From NCBI RefSeq assembly GCF_965363235.1, contig NC_134846.1, positions 32,746,218-32,810,217 on the forward strand: 64,000 nucleotides of DNA, given 5' to 3'. This DNA is from Mytilus galloprovincialis (Eukaryota; Mollusca; Bivalvia; Mytilida; Mytilidae). The position numbers and the translations under genes are program-made. Below are positions 30,966-45,421 of the stretch, piece by piece. The number at the start of each line of letters is the position of its first letter. Position 1 is the stretch's first letter. Under the pieces are notes generated by a model, which was given only the letters and a program-made list of their open reading frames with translations, did not search any database and was not told the origin of the DNA.

Positions 30966-33900
30966 TAAAGCTCGGTAGTTGCCTTTATGTTGGTTTTATA
31001 GGCTTTGATGATGGCTTATCGTGTTTTCCGCTTAATGAGAAACCTATTTATGTTGAAAAACACATCTTTCAGTTAGCCAAGGCCTTTACGATGAAAATGA
31101 CATCTTGTATAGACCAATGACATGCTCAGTTTGGTCCCTAGGGTGAAAAGATCCGGGGTTGGTATGGTCAATATTGTTGTCTGGCTATCCAAATTGGGGG
31201 TAGGGGTCGATTAAATATTTGTTTTGGCTTACCTGCACATATTTAAGTATAAATAAAGATTCAGTCATGTAGTAGACACACTTAGCTTTAGTTTGAGCTA
31301 TAATATACCCCAATGGCATGTCTGGGCGGTGCTGGGGGAATATTTTCACTTTAATGGAAATTTGCCTTTATGTTGGTTTTCTAGGCTTTTATGATGGTTT
31401 ATCGTGTTTTCCACTTAATGAGGAACTCTTTATGTTGGAAAACACATCTTTAAGTTAGCCAAGGCCTTTACGATGAAAATGACACCTTGTATAGACCAAT
31501 GATCAGCTCAGTTTGGTCCCTAGGGTGAAAAGATCCGGGGATGGTATGGTCAATATTGTTGTCTGGCTATCCAAATTGGGGGTAGGGGTCGATTGAATAT
31601 TTTTTTTGGCTTACCTGCACATATTTTAGTATAAATAAAGATTCAGGCATGTAGTAGACACCCTTAGCTCCAGTTTGAGCTATATTATACCCCAATGGCA
31701 TGCCTGAGCGGTGCTGAGGGAAGATTTTCACTGTTATGGGTAGTTGACTTTATGTTGGTTTTCTAGGCTTTTATGGTGGTTTAACGTGTTTTTCGCTTGA
31801 TAATGCACCTATTTATGTTGGAAAACACATCTTAAAGTTTGCCAAGGCCTTTACGATGAAAATGACACCTTGTATAGACCAATGATAAGCTCAGTTTGGT
31901 CCCTAGGGTGAAAAGATCCGGGGATGGTATGGTCAATATTGTTGTCTGGCTATCCAAATTGGGGGTAGGGGTCGATTAAATATTTTTTTGGCTTACCTGC
32001 ACATATTTTAGCATAAATAAAGATTCAGGCATGTAGTAGACACCCTTAGCTCCAGTTTGAGCTATAGTATACCCCAATGGCATGTCTGGGCGGTGCTGGG
32101 GGAAGATTTTCACTCTTATGGGTAGTTGCCTTTATGTTGGTTTTCTAGGCTTTTATGATGGTTTATCGTGTTTTCCTTTTAGAAAGGCAAATATTTATGT
32201 TGGAAAACACATCTTAAAGTTAGCCAAGGCCTTTACGGTGAAAATGACACCTTGTATAGACCAATGATATGCTCAGTTTGGTCATTAGGGTGAAAAGATC
32301 CGGGGTTGGTATGGTCAATATTGTTGTCTGGCTATCCAAATTGGGAGTAGGGGTCGATTAAATATTTTTTTGGCTTACCTGCACATATTTTAGTATAAAT
32401 AAAGATTCAGGCATGTAGTAGACACCCTTAGCTCCAGTTTGAGCTATATTATACCACAATGGCATGCCTGGGCGGCGCTGGGAGAATATTTTCACTCTTA
32501 TGGATATTTGCCTTTATGTTGGTTTTCTAGGCTTTTATGATGGTTTATCGTGTTTTCCGCCTAATGAGGAACTATTTATGTTGGAAAACACATCTTTTAG
32601 TTAGCCAAGGCCTTTACGATGAAAATGACACCTTGTATAGACCAATGATAAGCTCAGTTTGGTCCCTAGGGTGAAAAGATCCGGGGTTGGTATGGTCAAT
32701 ATTGTTGTCTGGCTATCCAAATTGGGGGTAGGGGTCGATTAAATTTTGTTTTTGGCTTACCTGCACATATTTTAGCATAAATAAAGTTTCAGGTTTGTAG
32801 TAAACACCCTAAACATAAGTTTGAGCTATAGTATACCCCAATGGCATGCCTGGGCGGCGCTGGGAGAATATTTTCACTCTTATGGATATTTGCCTTTATG
32901 TTGGTTTTCTAGGCTTTTATGATGGTTTATCGTGTTTTCCGCTTAATGAGGAACCTATTTATGTTGGAAAACACATCTTAAAGTTTGCCAAGGCCTTTAC
33001 AATGAAAATAACAACTTGTATAGACCAATGATAGGCCCAGTTTGGTCCCTAGGGTGAAAAGATCCGGGGTAGGTATGGTCAATATTGTTGTCTGGCTATC
33101 CAAATTGGGGGTAGGGGTCGATTAAATTTTGTTTTTGGCTTACCTGCACATATTTTAGCATAAATAAAGTTTCAGGTTTGTAGTAAACACCCTAAACATA
33201 AGTTTGAGCTATAGTATACCCCAATGGCATGCCTGGGCGGCGCTGGGAGAATATTTTCACTCTTATGGATATTTGCCTTTATGTTGATTTTCTATGCTTT
33301 TATGATGGTTTATCGTGATTTCCGCTTAATGAGGAAATTATTTATGTTGGAAAACACATCGTAAAGATAGCCAAGGCCTTTACGGTAAAAATGACACCTT
33401 GTATAGACCAATGATACGCTCAGTTTGGTCCCTAGGGTGAAAAGATCCGGGGTAGGTATGGTCAATATTGGCGTCTGGCTATCCAAATTGGGGGTAGGGG
33501 TCGATTAAATATTTGTTTGGCCTACGTCCACATATTTTAGTATAGATAAAGATTCAGGCATGTAGTAGACACCCTAAGAATAAGTTTGAGCTATAATATA
33601 CCCCAATGGCATGTCTGGGCGGTGCTGGGGGAAGATTTTCACTTTAATGGAAAGTTGCCTTTATGTTGGTTTTCTAGGCTTTTATGATGGTTTATCGTGT
33701 TTTCCGCTTAATGAGGAACCTATTTATGCTGTAAAACACATCTTAAAGTTTGACAAGGCCTTTACGATAAAAATGGCACCTTGTATAGACCAATGATATG
33801 CTCAGTTTGGTCCCTAGGGTGAAAAGATCCGGGGTTGGTATGGTCAATATTGTTGTCTGGCTATCCAAATTGGGGGTAGAGGTCGATTAAATATTTGTTT

Positions 33901-36900
33901 GGCTTACCTACACATATTTTAGTATAAATAAAGATTCGGGCATGTAGTAGACACACTTAGCTTTAGTTTGAGCTATAATATACCCCAATGGCATGCCTGG
34001 GCGGTGCTGGGGGAAGATTTTCGCTCTTTTGGATATTTGCCTTTATGTTGGTTTTCTATGCTTTTATGATGGTTCATCGTGATTTCCGCTTAATGAAGCA
34101 CCTATTAATGTTAGAAAACACATCTTTAAGTTAGCCAAGGCCTTTACGATGAAAATGACACCTTGTATAGACCAATGATACACTCAGTTTGTTCCCTAGG
34201 GTGAAAATATCCGGGGACGGTACGGTCAATATTGGCGTCTGGCTATCCAAATTGGGGGTAGAGGTCGATTAAATATTTTTTTGGCTTACCTCCACATATT
34301 TTAGTATAAATAAAGATTCAGGCATGTAGTAGACACACTTAGCTTTAGTTTGAGCTATAATATACCCCAATGGCATGCCTGGGCGGTGCTGAGGGAAGAT
34401 TTTCACTCTTATGGATATTTGCCTTTATGTTGGTTTTCTATGCTTTTATGATGGTTCATCGTGATTTCCGCTTAATGAAGCACCTATTAATGTTATAAAA
34501 CACATCTTTAAGTTAGCCAAGGCCTTTACGATGAAAATGACACCTTGTATAGACCAATGATACACTCAGTTTGTTCCCTAGGGTGAAAAGATCTGGGGAC
34601 GGTACGGTCAATATTGGCGTCTGGCTATCCAAATTGGGGGTAGAGGTCGATTAAATATTTTTTTGGCTTACGTTCACGTATTTTAGTATAAATAAAGTTT
34701 CAGGTATGTAGTAGACACCCTAAACATTAGTTTGAGCTAAAGTATACCCCAATGGCATGCCTGGGCGGTGCTGGGAGAATATTTTCACTCTTATGGATAT
34801 TTGCCTTTATGTTGGTTTTCTAGGCTTTTATGATGGTTTATCGTGTTTTCCGCTTAATGAGGAACCTATTTATGCTGGAAAACACATCTTAAAGTTTGAC
34901 AAGGCCTTTACGATGAAAATGACACATTGTATAGACCAATGATATGCTCAGTTTGGTCCCTAGGGTGAAAAGGTCCGGGGTTGGTATGGTCAATATTGTT
35001 GTCTGGCTATCCAAATTGGGGGTAGAGGTCGATTAAATATTTTTTTGGCTTACGTTCACATATTTTAGTATAAATAAAGATTCAGGCATGTAGTAGACAC
35101 ACTTAGCTTTAGTTTGAGCTATAACATACCCCAATGGCATGCCTGGGCGGTGCTGGGGGAAGATTTTCACTCTTATGGATATTTGCCTTTATGTTGGTTT
35201 TCTATGCTTTATGATGGTTCATCGTGATTTCCGCTTAATGAAGCACCTACTGTGAAAGTACTTTTATTCGTGGGGTACCAATTTTCGTGGTTTTCGTGGA
35301 TGACTTTATCCACGAATTTAAGTGTCCAACGAAATAAAACAATCATTGTCTAAATCACGACTTGGAAAGATCCCCCATGTATGTTTGACTACTGATACAT
35401 TTATGATCAAGAGCATGTTTTGAATATCGCCAAATCTGAGAAGTCACAGAACTACACCTGCATGCAATATTATACCCATTTTATCTTTAATAACATAAAC
35501 TGTACAACTTTTAATCTTTTAATTCTCATAAAAATATTTTTGATCGATGAAAGTCAGATTTCCGGTATTGATATGCTAGTATGATAAAGTGTTCATTTTA
35601 TATCCCCATAGTTCTCCTACATATGGGAAATAATAATTTCATGCTGGGCTTCATTTTGATAAGAATTATTTGACAATTCAAAATACGTTTATAGCATTTG
35701 TTTATGTTACTGTTTCCTTTAGGTGACATGTGTATTGCCTAATTAACACCTTTCATGGTCTTTAATCTGTTGATCACTTCATCTTGGGTTAATTAGTGTT
35801 GTCACTCCCATTTACACCAGTCAATGTTTACTTTGCAATTTCCTTCAATCAAGACTATTTGCAAACTTCGTGTCTAAAGGCTTTAATTTTTTAATTTTTT
35901 TTTTAAGAAAACTAAAATCCACGAATTTAAAAACCCACGAACATGTAAATATAGCTCAAACCACGAAAATTGATACCCACGAATTAAAATACTTTCACAG
36001 TATTTATGTTAGAAAACACATTTTTAAGTTAGCCAAGGCCTTTACGATGAAATGACACCTTGTATAGACCAATGATATGCTCAGTTTGGTCCTAAGGGTG
36101 AAAAGATCCAGGGTAGGTATGGTCAATATTGGCGTCTGGCTATCCAAATTGGGGGTAGGGGTCGATTAAATATTTTCTTGGCTTACGTTGACATATTTTA
36201 GTATAAATAAAGATTCAGGCATGTAGTAGACACCCTAAGTATTAGTTTGAGCTATAATATACCCCAATGGCATGCCTTGGCGGTGCTGGGGGGAATTTTT
36301 CACTTTTATGGATATTTGCCTTTATGTTGGCTTTCTATGCATTTATGATGGTTTATCGTGATTTCCGCTTAATGAGGAAACTATTTATGTTGGAAAACAC
36401 ATCGTAAAGATAGCCAAGGCCTTTACGGTGAAAATGACACCTTGTATAGACCAATGATATGCTCAGTTTGGTCCCTAGGGTGAAAAGATCCGGGGTTGGT
36501 ATGGTCAATATTGTTGTCTGGCTATCCAAATTGGGGGTAGAGGTCGATTAAATATTTGTTTGGCTTACCTCTACATATTTTAGTATAAATAAAGATTCAT
36601 GCATGTAGTAGTCACCCTGAGCTTTAGTTTGAGCTATAATATACCCCAATGGCATGCCTGGGCGGTACTGGGGGAAGATTTTCACTCTTATGGGTAGTTG
36701 CCTTTATGTTGGTTTTCTAGGCTTTTATGATGGTTCATCATCTTTTCCCCTTAATGAATCTCCTATTACTGTTAGAAAACAGTGATAGGCTCAGTTGGTC
36801 CCTAGGGTGAAAAGATCCGGTGTTGGTATGGTCAATATTGGCGTCTGGCTATCCAAATTGGGGGTAGGGGTCGATTAAATATTTTCTTGGCTTACGTTTA

Positions 36901-39900
36901 CATATTTTAGTATAAATAAAGATTCAGGCATGTAGTAGACACCCTAAGCATTAGTTTGAGCTATAATATACCCAATGGCATGCCTTGGCGGTGCTGGGGG
37001 GAATTTTTCACCTAAAAAAAATTATTGATATTTGCCTTGATGTTGGTTTTCTATGCTTTAATGATGGTTGATCGTGTTTTCCGCTTAATGAGGAAACTAT
37101 TTATGTTTGAAAACACATATTAAAGATAGCCAAGGCGTTAACTGTGAAAATGACACCTTGTATAGACCAATGATAGGCTCAGTTTGGTCCCTAGGGTGGA
37201 GAGATCCGGGGTTGGTATGGTCAATATTGGCCTCTGGCTATCCAAATTGGGGGTAGGGGTCGATTAAATATTTTCTTGGCTTACGTTCACATATTTTAGT
37301 ATAAATAAAGATTCAGGCATGTAGTAGACACACTTAGCTTTAGTTTGAGCTATAAAATACCCCAATGGCATGCCTGGGCGGTGCTGGGGAAGATTTTCAC
37401 TCTTATGGATATTTGCCTTTATGTTGGTTTTCTATGCTTTTATGATGGTTCATCGTGATTTCCGCTTAATGAAGCTCCTATTAATAATAGAAAACACATT
37501 TTTAAGTTAGCCAAGGCCTTTACGATGAAAATGACACCTTGTATAGACCAATGATATGCTCAGTTTGGTCCCTAGGGTGAAAAGATCCGGGGTAGGTATG
37601 GTCAATATTGGCGTCTGGCTATCCAAATTGGGGGTAGGGGTCGATTAAATATTTTCCTGGCTTACGTTCACATATTTTAGTATAAATAAAGATTCAGGCA
37701 TGTAGTAGACACCCTAAGCATTAGTTTGAGCTATAATATACCCCAATGGCATGCCTTGGCGGTGCTGGGGGGAATTTTTCACTTTTATGGATATTTGCCT
37801 TTATGTTGGTTTTCTATGCTTTTATGATGGTTTATCGTGATTTCCCCTTAATGAGGAAACTATTTATGTTGGAAAACACATCGTAAACATAGCCAAGGCC
37901 TTTACGGTAAAAATGACACCTTGTATAGACCAATGATAGGCTCAGTTTGGTCCCTAGGGTGAAAAGATCCGGGGTTGGTATGGTCAATATTGGCGTCTGG
38001 CTATCCAAATTGGGGGTAGGGGTCGATTAAATATTTGTTTGGCCTACGTCCACATATTTTAGTATAGATAAAGATTCAGGTATGTAGTAGACACCCTAAG
38101 AATTAGTTTGAGCTATAGAATACCCCAATGGCATGTCTGGGCGGTGCTGGGGGAAGATTTTCACTTTAATGGAAAGTTGCCTTTATGTTGGTTTTCTAGG
38201 CTTTTATGATGGTTTATCGTGTTTTCCGCTTAATGAGGAACCTATTTATTTTGGAAAACACATCTGAAATTTTGACAAGGCCTTTACGATGAAAATGACA
38301 CCTTGTATAGACCAATGATAGGCTCAGTTTGGTCCCTAGGGTGAAAAGATCCGGGGTAGGTATGGTCAATATTGGCCTCTGGCTATCCAAATTGGGGGTA
38401 GGGGTCGATTAAATATTTTCATGGCTTACGTTCACATATTTTAGTATAAATAAAGATTCAAGCATGTAGTAGACACACTTAGCTTTAGTTTGAGCTATAA
38501 AATACCCCAATGGCATGCCTGGGCGGTGCTGGGGGAAGATTTTCACTCTTATGGATATTTGCCTTTATGTTGGTTTTCTATGCTTTTATGATGGTTCATC
38601 GTGATTTCCGCTTAATGAAGCACCTATTAATAATAGAAAACACATTTTTAAGTTAGCCAAGGCCTTTACGATGAAAATGACACCTTGTATAGACCAATGA
38701 TATGCTCAGTTTGGTCCCTAGGGTGAAAAGATCCGGGGTAGGTATGGTCAATATTGGCGTCTGGCTATCCAAATTGGGGGTAGGGGTCGATTAAATATTT
38801 TCCTGGCTTACGTTCACATATTTTAGTATAAATAAAGATTCAGGCATGTAGTAGACACCCTAAGCATTAGTTTGAGCTATAATATACCCCAATGGCATGC
38901 CTTGGCGGTGTTGGGGGGAATTTTTCACTTTTATGGATATTTGCCTTTATATTGGTTTTCTATGCTTTTATGATGGTTTATCGTGATTTCCGCTTAATGA
39001 GGAAACTATTTATGTTGGAAAACACATCGTAAAGATAGCCAAGTCCTTTACGGTAAAAATGACACCTTGTATAGACCAATGATAGGCTCAGTTTGGTCCC
39101 TAGGGTGAAAAGATCCGGGGTTTGTATGGTCAATATTGGCGTCTGGCTATCCAAATTGGGGGTAGGGGTCGATTAAATATTTTTTTGGCCTACGTCCACA
39201 TATTTTAGTATAGATAAAGATTCAGGCATGTAGTAGACATCCTAAGAATAAGTTTGAGCTATAATATACCCCAATGGCATGTCTGGGCGGTGCTGGGGGA
39301 AGATTTTCACTTGAATGGAAAGTTGCCTTTATGTTGGTTTTCTAGGCTTTTATGATGGTTTATCGTGTTTTCCGCTTAATGAGGAACCTATTTATGCTGG
39401 AAAACACATCTTAAAGTTTGACAAGGCCTTTACGATGAAAATGACACCTTGTATAGACCAATGATATGCTCAGTTTGGTCCCTAGGGTGAAAAGATCCGG
39501 GGTTGGTATGGTCAATATTGTTGTCTGGCTATCCAAATTGCGGGTAGAGGTCGATTAAATATTTGTTTGGCTTACCTCCACATATTTTAGTATAAATAAA
39601 GATTCAGGCATGTAGTAGACACACTTAGCTTTAGTTTGAACTATAATATACCCCAATGGCATGCCTGGGCGGTGCTGGGGGAAGATTTTCGCTCTTTTGG
39701 ATATTTGCCTTTATGTTGGTTTTCTATGCTTTTATGATGGTTCATCGTGATTTCCGCTTAATGAAGCACCTATTAATGTTAGAAAACACATCTTTAAGTT
39801 AGCCAAGGCCTTTACGATGAAAATGACACCTTGTATAGACCAATGATACACTCAGTTTGTTCCCTAGGGTGAAAAGATCTGGGGACGGTACGGTCAATAT

Positions 39901-41404
39901 TGGCGTCTGGCTATCCAAATTGGGGGTAGAGGTCGATTAAATATTTTTTTGGCTTACGTTCACGTATTTTAGTATAAATAAAGTTTCAGGTATGTAGTAG
40001 ACACCCTAAACATTAGTTTGAGCTAAAGTATACCCCAATGGCATGCCTGGGCGGTGCTGGGAGAATATTTTCACTCTTATGGATATTTGCCTTTATGTTG
40101 GTTTTCTAGGCTTTTATGATGGTTTATCGTGTTTTCCGCTTAATGAGGAACCTATTTATGCTGGAAAACACATCTTAAAGTTTGACAAGGCCTTTACGAT
40201 GAAAATGACACATTGTATAGACCAATGATATGCTCAGTTTGGTCCCTAGGGTGAAAAGATCCGGGGTTGGTATGGTCAATATTGTTGTCTGGCTATCCAA
40301 ATTGCGGGGTAGAGGTCGATTAAATATTTTTTTGGCTTACCTCCACATATTTTAGTATAAGTAAAGATTCAGGCATGTAGTAGACACACTTAGCTTTAGT
40401 TTGAGCTATAACATACCCCAATGGCATGCCTGGGCGGTGCTGGGGGAATATTTTCACTCTTATGGATATTTGCCTTTATGTTGGTTTTCTATGCTTTTAT
40501 GATGGTTCATCGTGATTTCCGCTTAATGAAGCACCTATTTATGTTAAAAACCAATTTTTAAGTTAGCCAAGGCCTTTACGATGAAAATGACACCTTGTAT
40601 AGACCAATGATATGCTCAGTTTGGTCCCTAGGGTGAAAAGATCCGGGGTAGGTATGGTCAATATTGGCGTCTGGCTATCCAAATTGGGGTAGGGGTCGAT
40701 TAAATATTTTCTTGGCTTACGTTGACATATTTTAGTATAAATAAAGATTCAGGCATGTAGTAGACACCCTAAGTATTAGTTTGAGCTATAATATACCCCA
40801 ATGGCATGCCTTGGCGGTGCTGGGGGGAATTTTTCACTTTGATGGATATTTGCCTTTATGTTGGCTTTCTATGCATTTATGCTGGTTTATCGTGATTTCC
40901 GCTTAATGAGGAAACTATTTATGTTGGAAAACACATCGTAAAGATAGCCAAGGCCTTTACGGTGCAAATGACACCTTGTATAGACCAATGATAGGCTCAG
41001 TTTGGTCCCTAGGGTGAAAAGATCCGGGGTTGGTATGGTCAATATTGTTGTCTGGCTATCCAAATTGGGGGTAGGGGTCGATTAAATATTTGTTTGGCTT
41101 ACCTCTACATATTTTAGTATAAATAAAGATTCAGGCATGTAGTAGACACCCTTAGCTTTAGTTTGAGCTATAATATACCCCAATGGCATGCCTGGGCGGT
41201 GCTGGGGGAATATTTCACTCTTATGGGTAGTTGCCTTTATGTTGGTTTTCTAGGCTTTTATGATGGTTTTACGTGTTTTCCGCATGATGATGCACCTATT
41301 TATGTTGAAAAACACATCTTTTAGTTAGCCAAGGCCTTTACGATGAAAATGATATGCTCAGTTTGGTCCCTAGGGTGAAAAGATCTGGGGTTTGTATGGT
41401 CAAT
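30966..41404 (+). repeat. T2 satellite, + orientation, ~26 units of ~382 bp
   Basis: Anchors at 'ccccaatggcatg' recur at about 31308, 31689, 32071, 32453, 32835 and so on, every 380-383 bp. Other constant phrases are 'ggtccctagggtgaaaagat', 'tctggctatccaaattgggg' and 'agtataaataaagattcagg'. Sub-variants (for example bat 'gcgtctggc' versus 'ttgtctggc') group neighbouring units. The array is broken by a foldback transposon (35250-36000), an internal deletion near 36770-36785, and another at about 41350. About a third of units keep a 61-codon open frame (for example 32082, 32846, 33611, 34757, 40043); see findings. No known gene family matches. Confidence 0.95.
35250..36000. mobile_element. Foldback DNA transposon (751 bp) inserted in the satellite
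   Basis: The ends are CTGTGAAAGTAC... and ...TACTTTCACAG. The inverted arms continue with 'attcgtggggtaccaattt' / 'attcgtgggtatcaatttt' on the opposite strand. The satellite supplies the empty site: ...gcacctatttatg becomes gcaccTA-element-TAtttatg, giving a TA target duplication (35248-35249 and 36001-36002). TA duplication suggests mobilisation by a Tc1/mariner-type transposase. No transposase frame is present. A fragment with similar ends lies near 19440-19555. Confidence 0.85.
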
Positions 41405-41410
41405 CGACCC
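41398..41410. other. Satellite inversion junction
   Basis: A + unit read to 'gtatggtcaat' passes directly into a - unit at 'aatcgacccctaccccca', sharing only aat. No foreign sequence lies between the two arms. Confidence 0.9.
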
Positions 41411-42440
41411 CTACCCCCAATTTGTTTAGCCCGACGCCAATATTGACCATTCCAACCCCGGATCTTTTCACCCTAGGGACCAAACTGAGCATATCATTGG
41501 TCTATACAAGGTGTCATTTTCATTGTAAAGGCCTTTGCTAACTAAAATATGTGTTTTTCAAAATAAATAGGTGCATCATCAAGCGGAAAACACGTTAAAC
41601 CACCATAAAAGTTTAGAAAACCAACATAAAGGCAACTACCAATAAGAGTGAAAATCTTCCCCCAGCACTGCCCAGGCATGCCATTGGGGTATATTATAGC
41701 TCAAACTAAGGCTAAGGGTGTCTACTACATGCCTGAATCTTAACTTATATAACAATATGTGAACGTAAGCCAAAAAAATATTTAATCGACCCCTACCCCC
41801 AATGTGTATAGACATACGCAAATATTGACCATACCAACCCCGGATCTTTTCAACCTAGGGACCAAACTGAGCATATCATTGGTCTATACAAGGTGTCATT
41901 TTCACCGTAAAGGCCTTGACTAACTAAAAGATGTGTTTTCCCACATAAATAGGATACTCGTTAAGCGGAAAACACGACAAACCATCATAAAAGCCTAGAA
42001 AACCAACATACAGGCAACTACCCATAAAAGTGAAAATCTTTCCCCAGCACCGCCCAGGCATGCCATTGGGGTAAATTATAGCTCAAACTAATGCTTAGGA
42101 TGTCTACTACATGCCTGAATCTTTATTTATACTAAAATATGTGGACGTAGGCCAACAAAATATTTAATCGACCCCTACCGCCAGTTTGATAGCCAGACGC
42201 CAATATTGACCATACCAACCTTAGATCTATTCACCCTAGGGACCAAACTGAGTAAATTATTGATCTATACAAGTTATCATTTTCATTTTAAAGGCATTGG
42301 TTTACTGTTAAATGTTTTTCCCTACATTAATAAGTGCTTCAATAAGCAGAGAGCACGATAAACCATCATAAAAGCATAGAAATCCAACATTAAGGCAAGA
42401 TTTAATCGACCCCTACCCCTAATTTGGATAGCCAGACGCC
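41404..42440 (-). repeat. T2 satellite, - orientation, first part
   Basis: About 2.7 units in inverse orientation. The last one is divergent and has lost about 150 bp between 'attaaggcaa' and 'gatttaatcgacc' near 42395 before the T3 island begins. Confidence 0.9.
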
Positions 42441-43637
42441 AGTTTCATTGCCTGAAAATAACTTCTTGGCAATAAAGCATAATCTTGATTGGTCAATGGA
42501 AATTAACGAAATTTGTAATGTATCACTCCGAATATTTCCGGACTTGGACCACCGGTCTGAGGGAATTTTATGAGATTTTCACCAAGAATTCGGAAATATC
42601 CGGACTTTAAACCCCGGTCAAAGGTAAACCAAAGAAATTGTTATTATAACACTCTGTATAATTCCAGACTTTTTTCACCAGTCTGGGGGAACTTGAGATT
42701 ACCACCCATAATGAGGTAATGTCCGGACATTCAACGGAGGTCAAAGAGAACATAGCGAAATGATTATCATATCACTCCCGATATTCAGGCGGTTTAAGTA
42801 AACGTATTGAAATTTCTTTTTTTAACTCGTACATGTCTGGGCATTTATCTCTTGCCAAATGAAAACCTACAAAACTGCTTTGATACCACTCCGGATATTT
42901 CCGGACTTCTTTATCCGGTCGGAGGGAATTATTGAGATTTCCACCTATAATCCGTATACGTTTGGACATCCGTCCTCGGTCAAAGGGGAATAAACGAAAT
43001 TTTGTTAGTAGTTAACCCCGACAGATATTTCCGGACTTCTTTCATCGATCTGAGGAAATCAATTGAAATTTCCATCCGTGATCCGGTTATATCCGGATAT
43101 TCATTGGAAGTCAAAGGAAACCAAGCAAAATTGTTATGATACTACTCCCGACTACTTTCGCTGTTTTGAAGGAACTTATTGAGATATCCACAGGTAATCC
43201 GTATATGTCCGGACTTTCATTCCTGGTCAAAGGGAGAACGACGAAATTGTTATTATACCACTCTGGATAATTCTGGACTTCGTTCGTCGGTCTGAATGAA
43301 CGGATTGGGATTTCAATCCATAATCCGGATATGTCTGGACTTTCATCCACAAGAACCTAGCGAAATGTTGATTCCATTCATCAGGATATTTCAAAACTTC
43401 TGTCACTGGATGGCGTGATCTATTGAGATTTACTAATACCATACGTTGACATTAAATGTTAAGGTACTCAAAATTTAATTCCAATCAAACCAGAGTTTAT
43501 GCCTTGTCATTTGCTAAAAACAAAGGAAATACTTTTTGATAAAACATTTTATTCATCGTGGCAAATATCACGAGAGGTCAATATAAGACTTGGACTATCC
43601 ATGTACCTGAAAATAAGTTTTCCAAAGTAACGTCAAT
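42441..43637 (+). repeat. T3 repeat island inside the satellite
   Basis: It consists of degenerate ~120-bp subunits built on 'cactccggatatttccggac', 'ttctttatccggtcggaggg' and 'attgagatttccacc'. It matches the right flank: 42470-42780 corresponds to about 59430-59790, and 42780-43637 to about 58375-59275, in the same orientation. It returns to satellite at 'aatggtg|tatcttttcaccc'. Confidence 0.9.
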
Positions 43638-45421
43638 GGTGTATCTTTTCACCCTAGGGACCAAACTGAGCATATCATTGGTCTATACAAGGTGTCATTT
43701 TCATTGTAAAGGTCTAGGCTAACTTTAAGTTGTGTTTTTGAACATAAATAGGTGTATCATCAAGCGGAAAACACGTTAAACCACCATAAAAGTCTAGAAA
43801 ACCAACATAAAGGCAACTACCCATAAGAGTGAAAATCTTCCCCCAGCACCGCCCAGGCATGCCATTGGGGTATAGTATAGCTTAAACTAAAGTTAATGGT
43901 GTCTATTACATCCCTGAATTTTTATTTATACTAAAATATGTGGAGGTAAGCCAAAAAAATATTTAATCGACCCCTACTCCCAATTTGGATAGCCAGACGC
44001 CAATATTGACCATACCAACCCCGGATCTTTTCACCCTAGGGACCAAACTGAGCGTATCATTGGTCTATACAAGGTGTCATTTTCACCGTAGAGGCCTCGG
44101 CTAACTCTATGATGTGTTTTCCAACATCAATAGGTGCCTCATTAAGAGGAAAACACGATAAACAATCATCAAAGCCTAGGAAACCAACATAAAGGCAACA
44201 ACCCATAAGAGTGAAAATCTTCCTCCAGCACCGCCAAGGCATGCCATTGGGGTATATTATAGCTCAAACTAATGCTTAGGGTGTTTACTACATGCCTGAA
44301 TCTTTATTTATACTAAAATATGTGAATGTAAGTCCAAAAATATTTAATCGACCCCTATCCCCAATTTGTTTAGCCCGACGCCAATACTGACCATACCAAC
44401 CCCGGATCTTTTCACCCTAGGGACCAAACTGAGAATATCATTGGTCTATACAAGGTGTCATTTTCATCGTAAAGGCCTTGGCTAACTAAAATATGTGTTT
44501 TTCAACATAAATAGGTGCATCATCAAGCGGAAAACACGTTAAACCGCCATAAAAGCATAGAAAACCAACATAAAGGCAACTACCCATAAGAGTGTAAATC
44601 TTCCCCCAGCACCGCCCAGGCATTCCATTTAGGGTATACTATAGCTCAAACTAATGCATACGATGTTTACTACATGCCTGAACCTTTATATATACTAAAA
44701 TATGTGAACGTAAGCCAAAAAAATGTTTAATCCACCCCTACCCCCACTTTGTATAGCCAGAAGCCAGTATTGACCATACCAACCCAGGATCTTTTCACCC
44801 TAGGGTTCAAACTGAGCATATCATTGGTCTTTACAAGGTGTCATTTTCATTGTAAAGGCCTTGGCTAACTCTAAGATGTATTTTCTAACATTATTAGGTG
44901 CTTCATTAAGCGGAAAACACGATGAACCATCATCAAAGCCTAGAAAACCAACATAAAGGCAACTACCCATAAGAGTGAAAATCTTCCCCAAGCACCGCCC
45001 AGGCATGCCATTGGGGTATATTATAGCTCAAACTAAGGCTTAGGGTATCTTCTACATGCCTGAATCTTTAGTCATACTAAAATATGTGGAGGTAAGCCAA
45101 AAAAATATTTAATCGACCCCTACCCCCAATTTGGGTAGCCAGACAACAATATTGACCATACCAACCCCGGATCTTTTCAACCTAGGGACCAAACTGACCA
45201 TATCATTGGTCTTTACAAGGTGTCATTTTCATCGTAAAGGCTTTGGCTAACTCTAAGATGTATTTTCTAACATTATTAGGTGCTTCATTAAGCGGAAAAC
45301 ACGATGAACCATCATCAAAGCCTAGTAAACCAACATAAAGGCAACTACCCATAAGAGTGCAAATCTTCCCCCAGCACCGCCAAGGCATGCCATTGGGGTA
45401 TACTATAGCTCAAACTAATGC

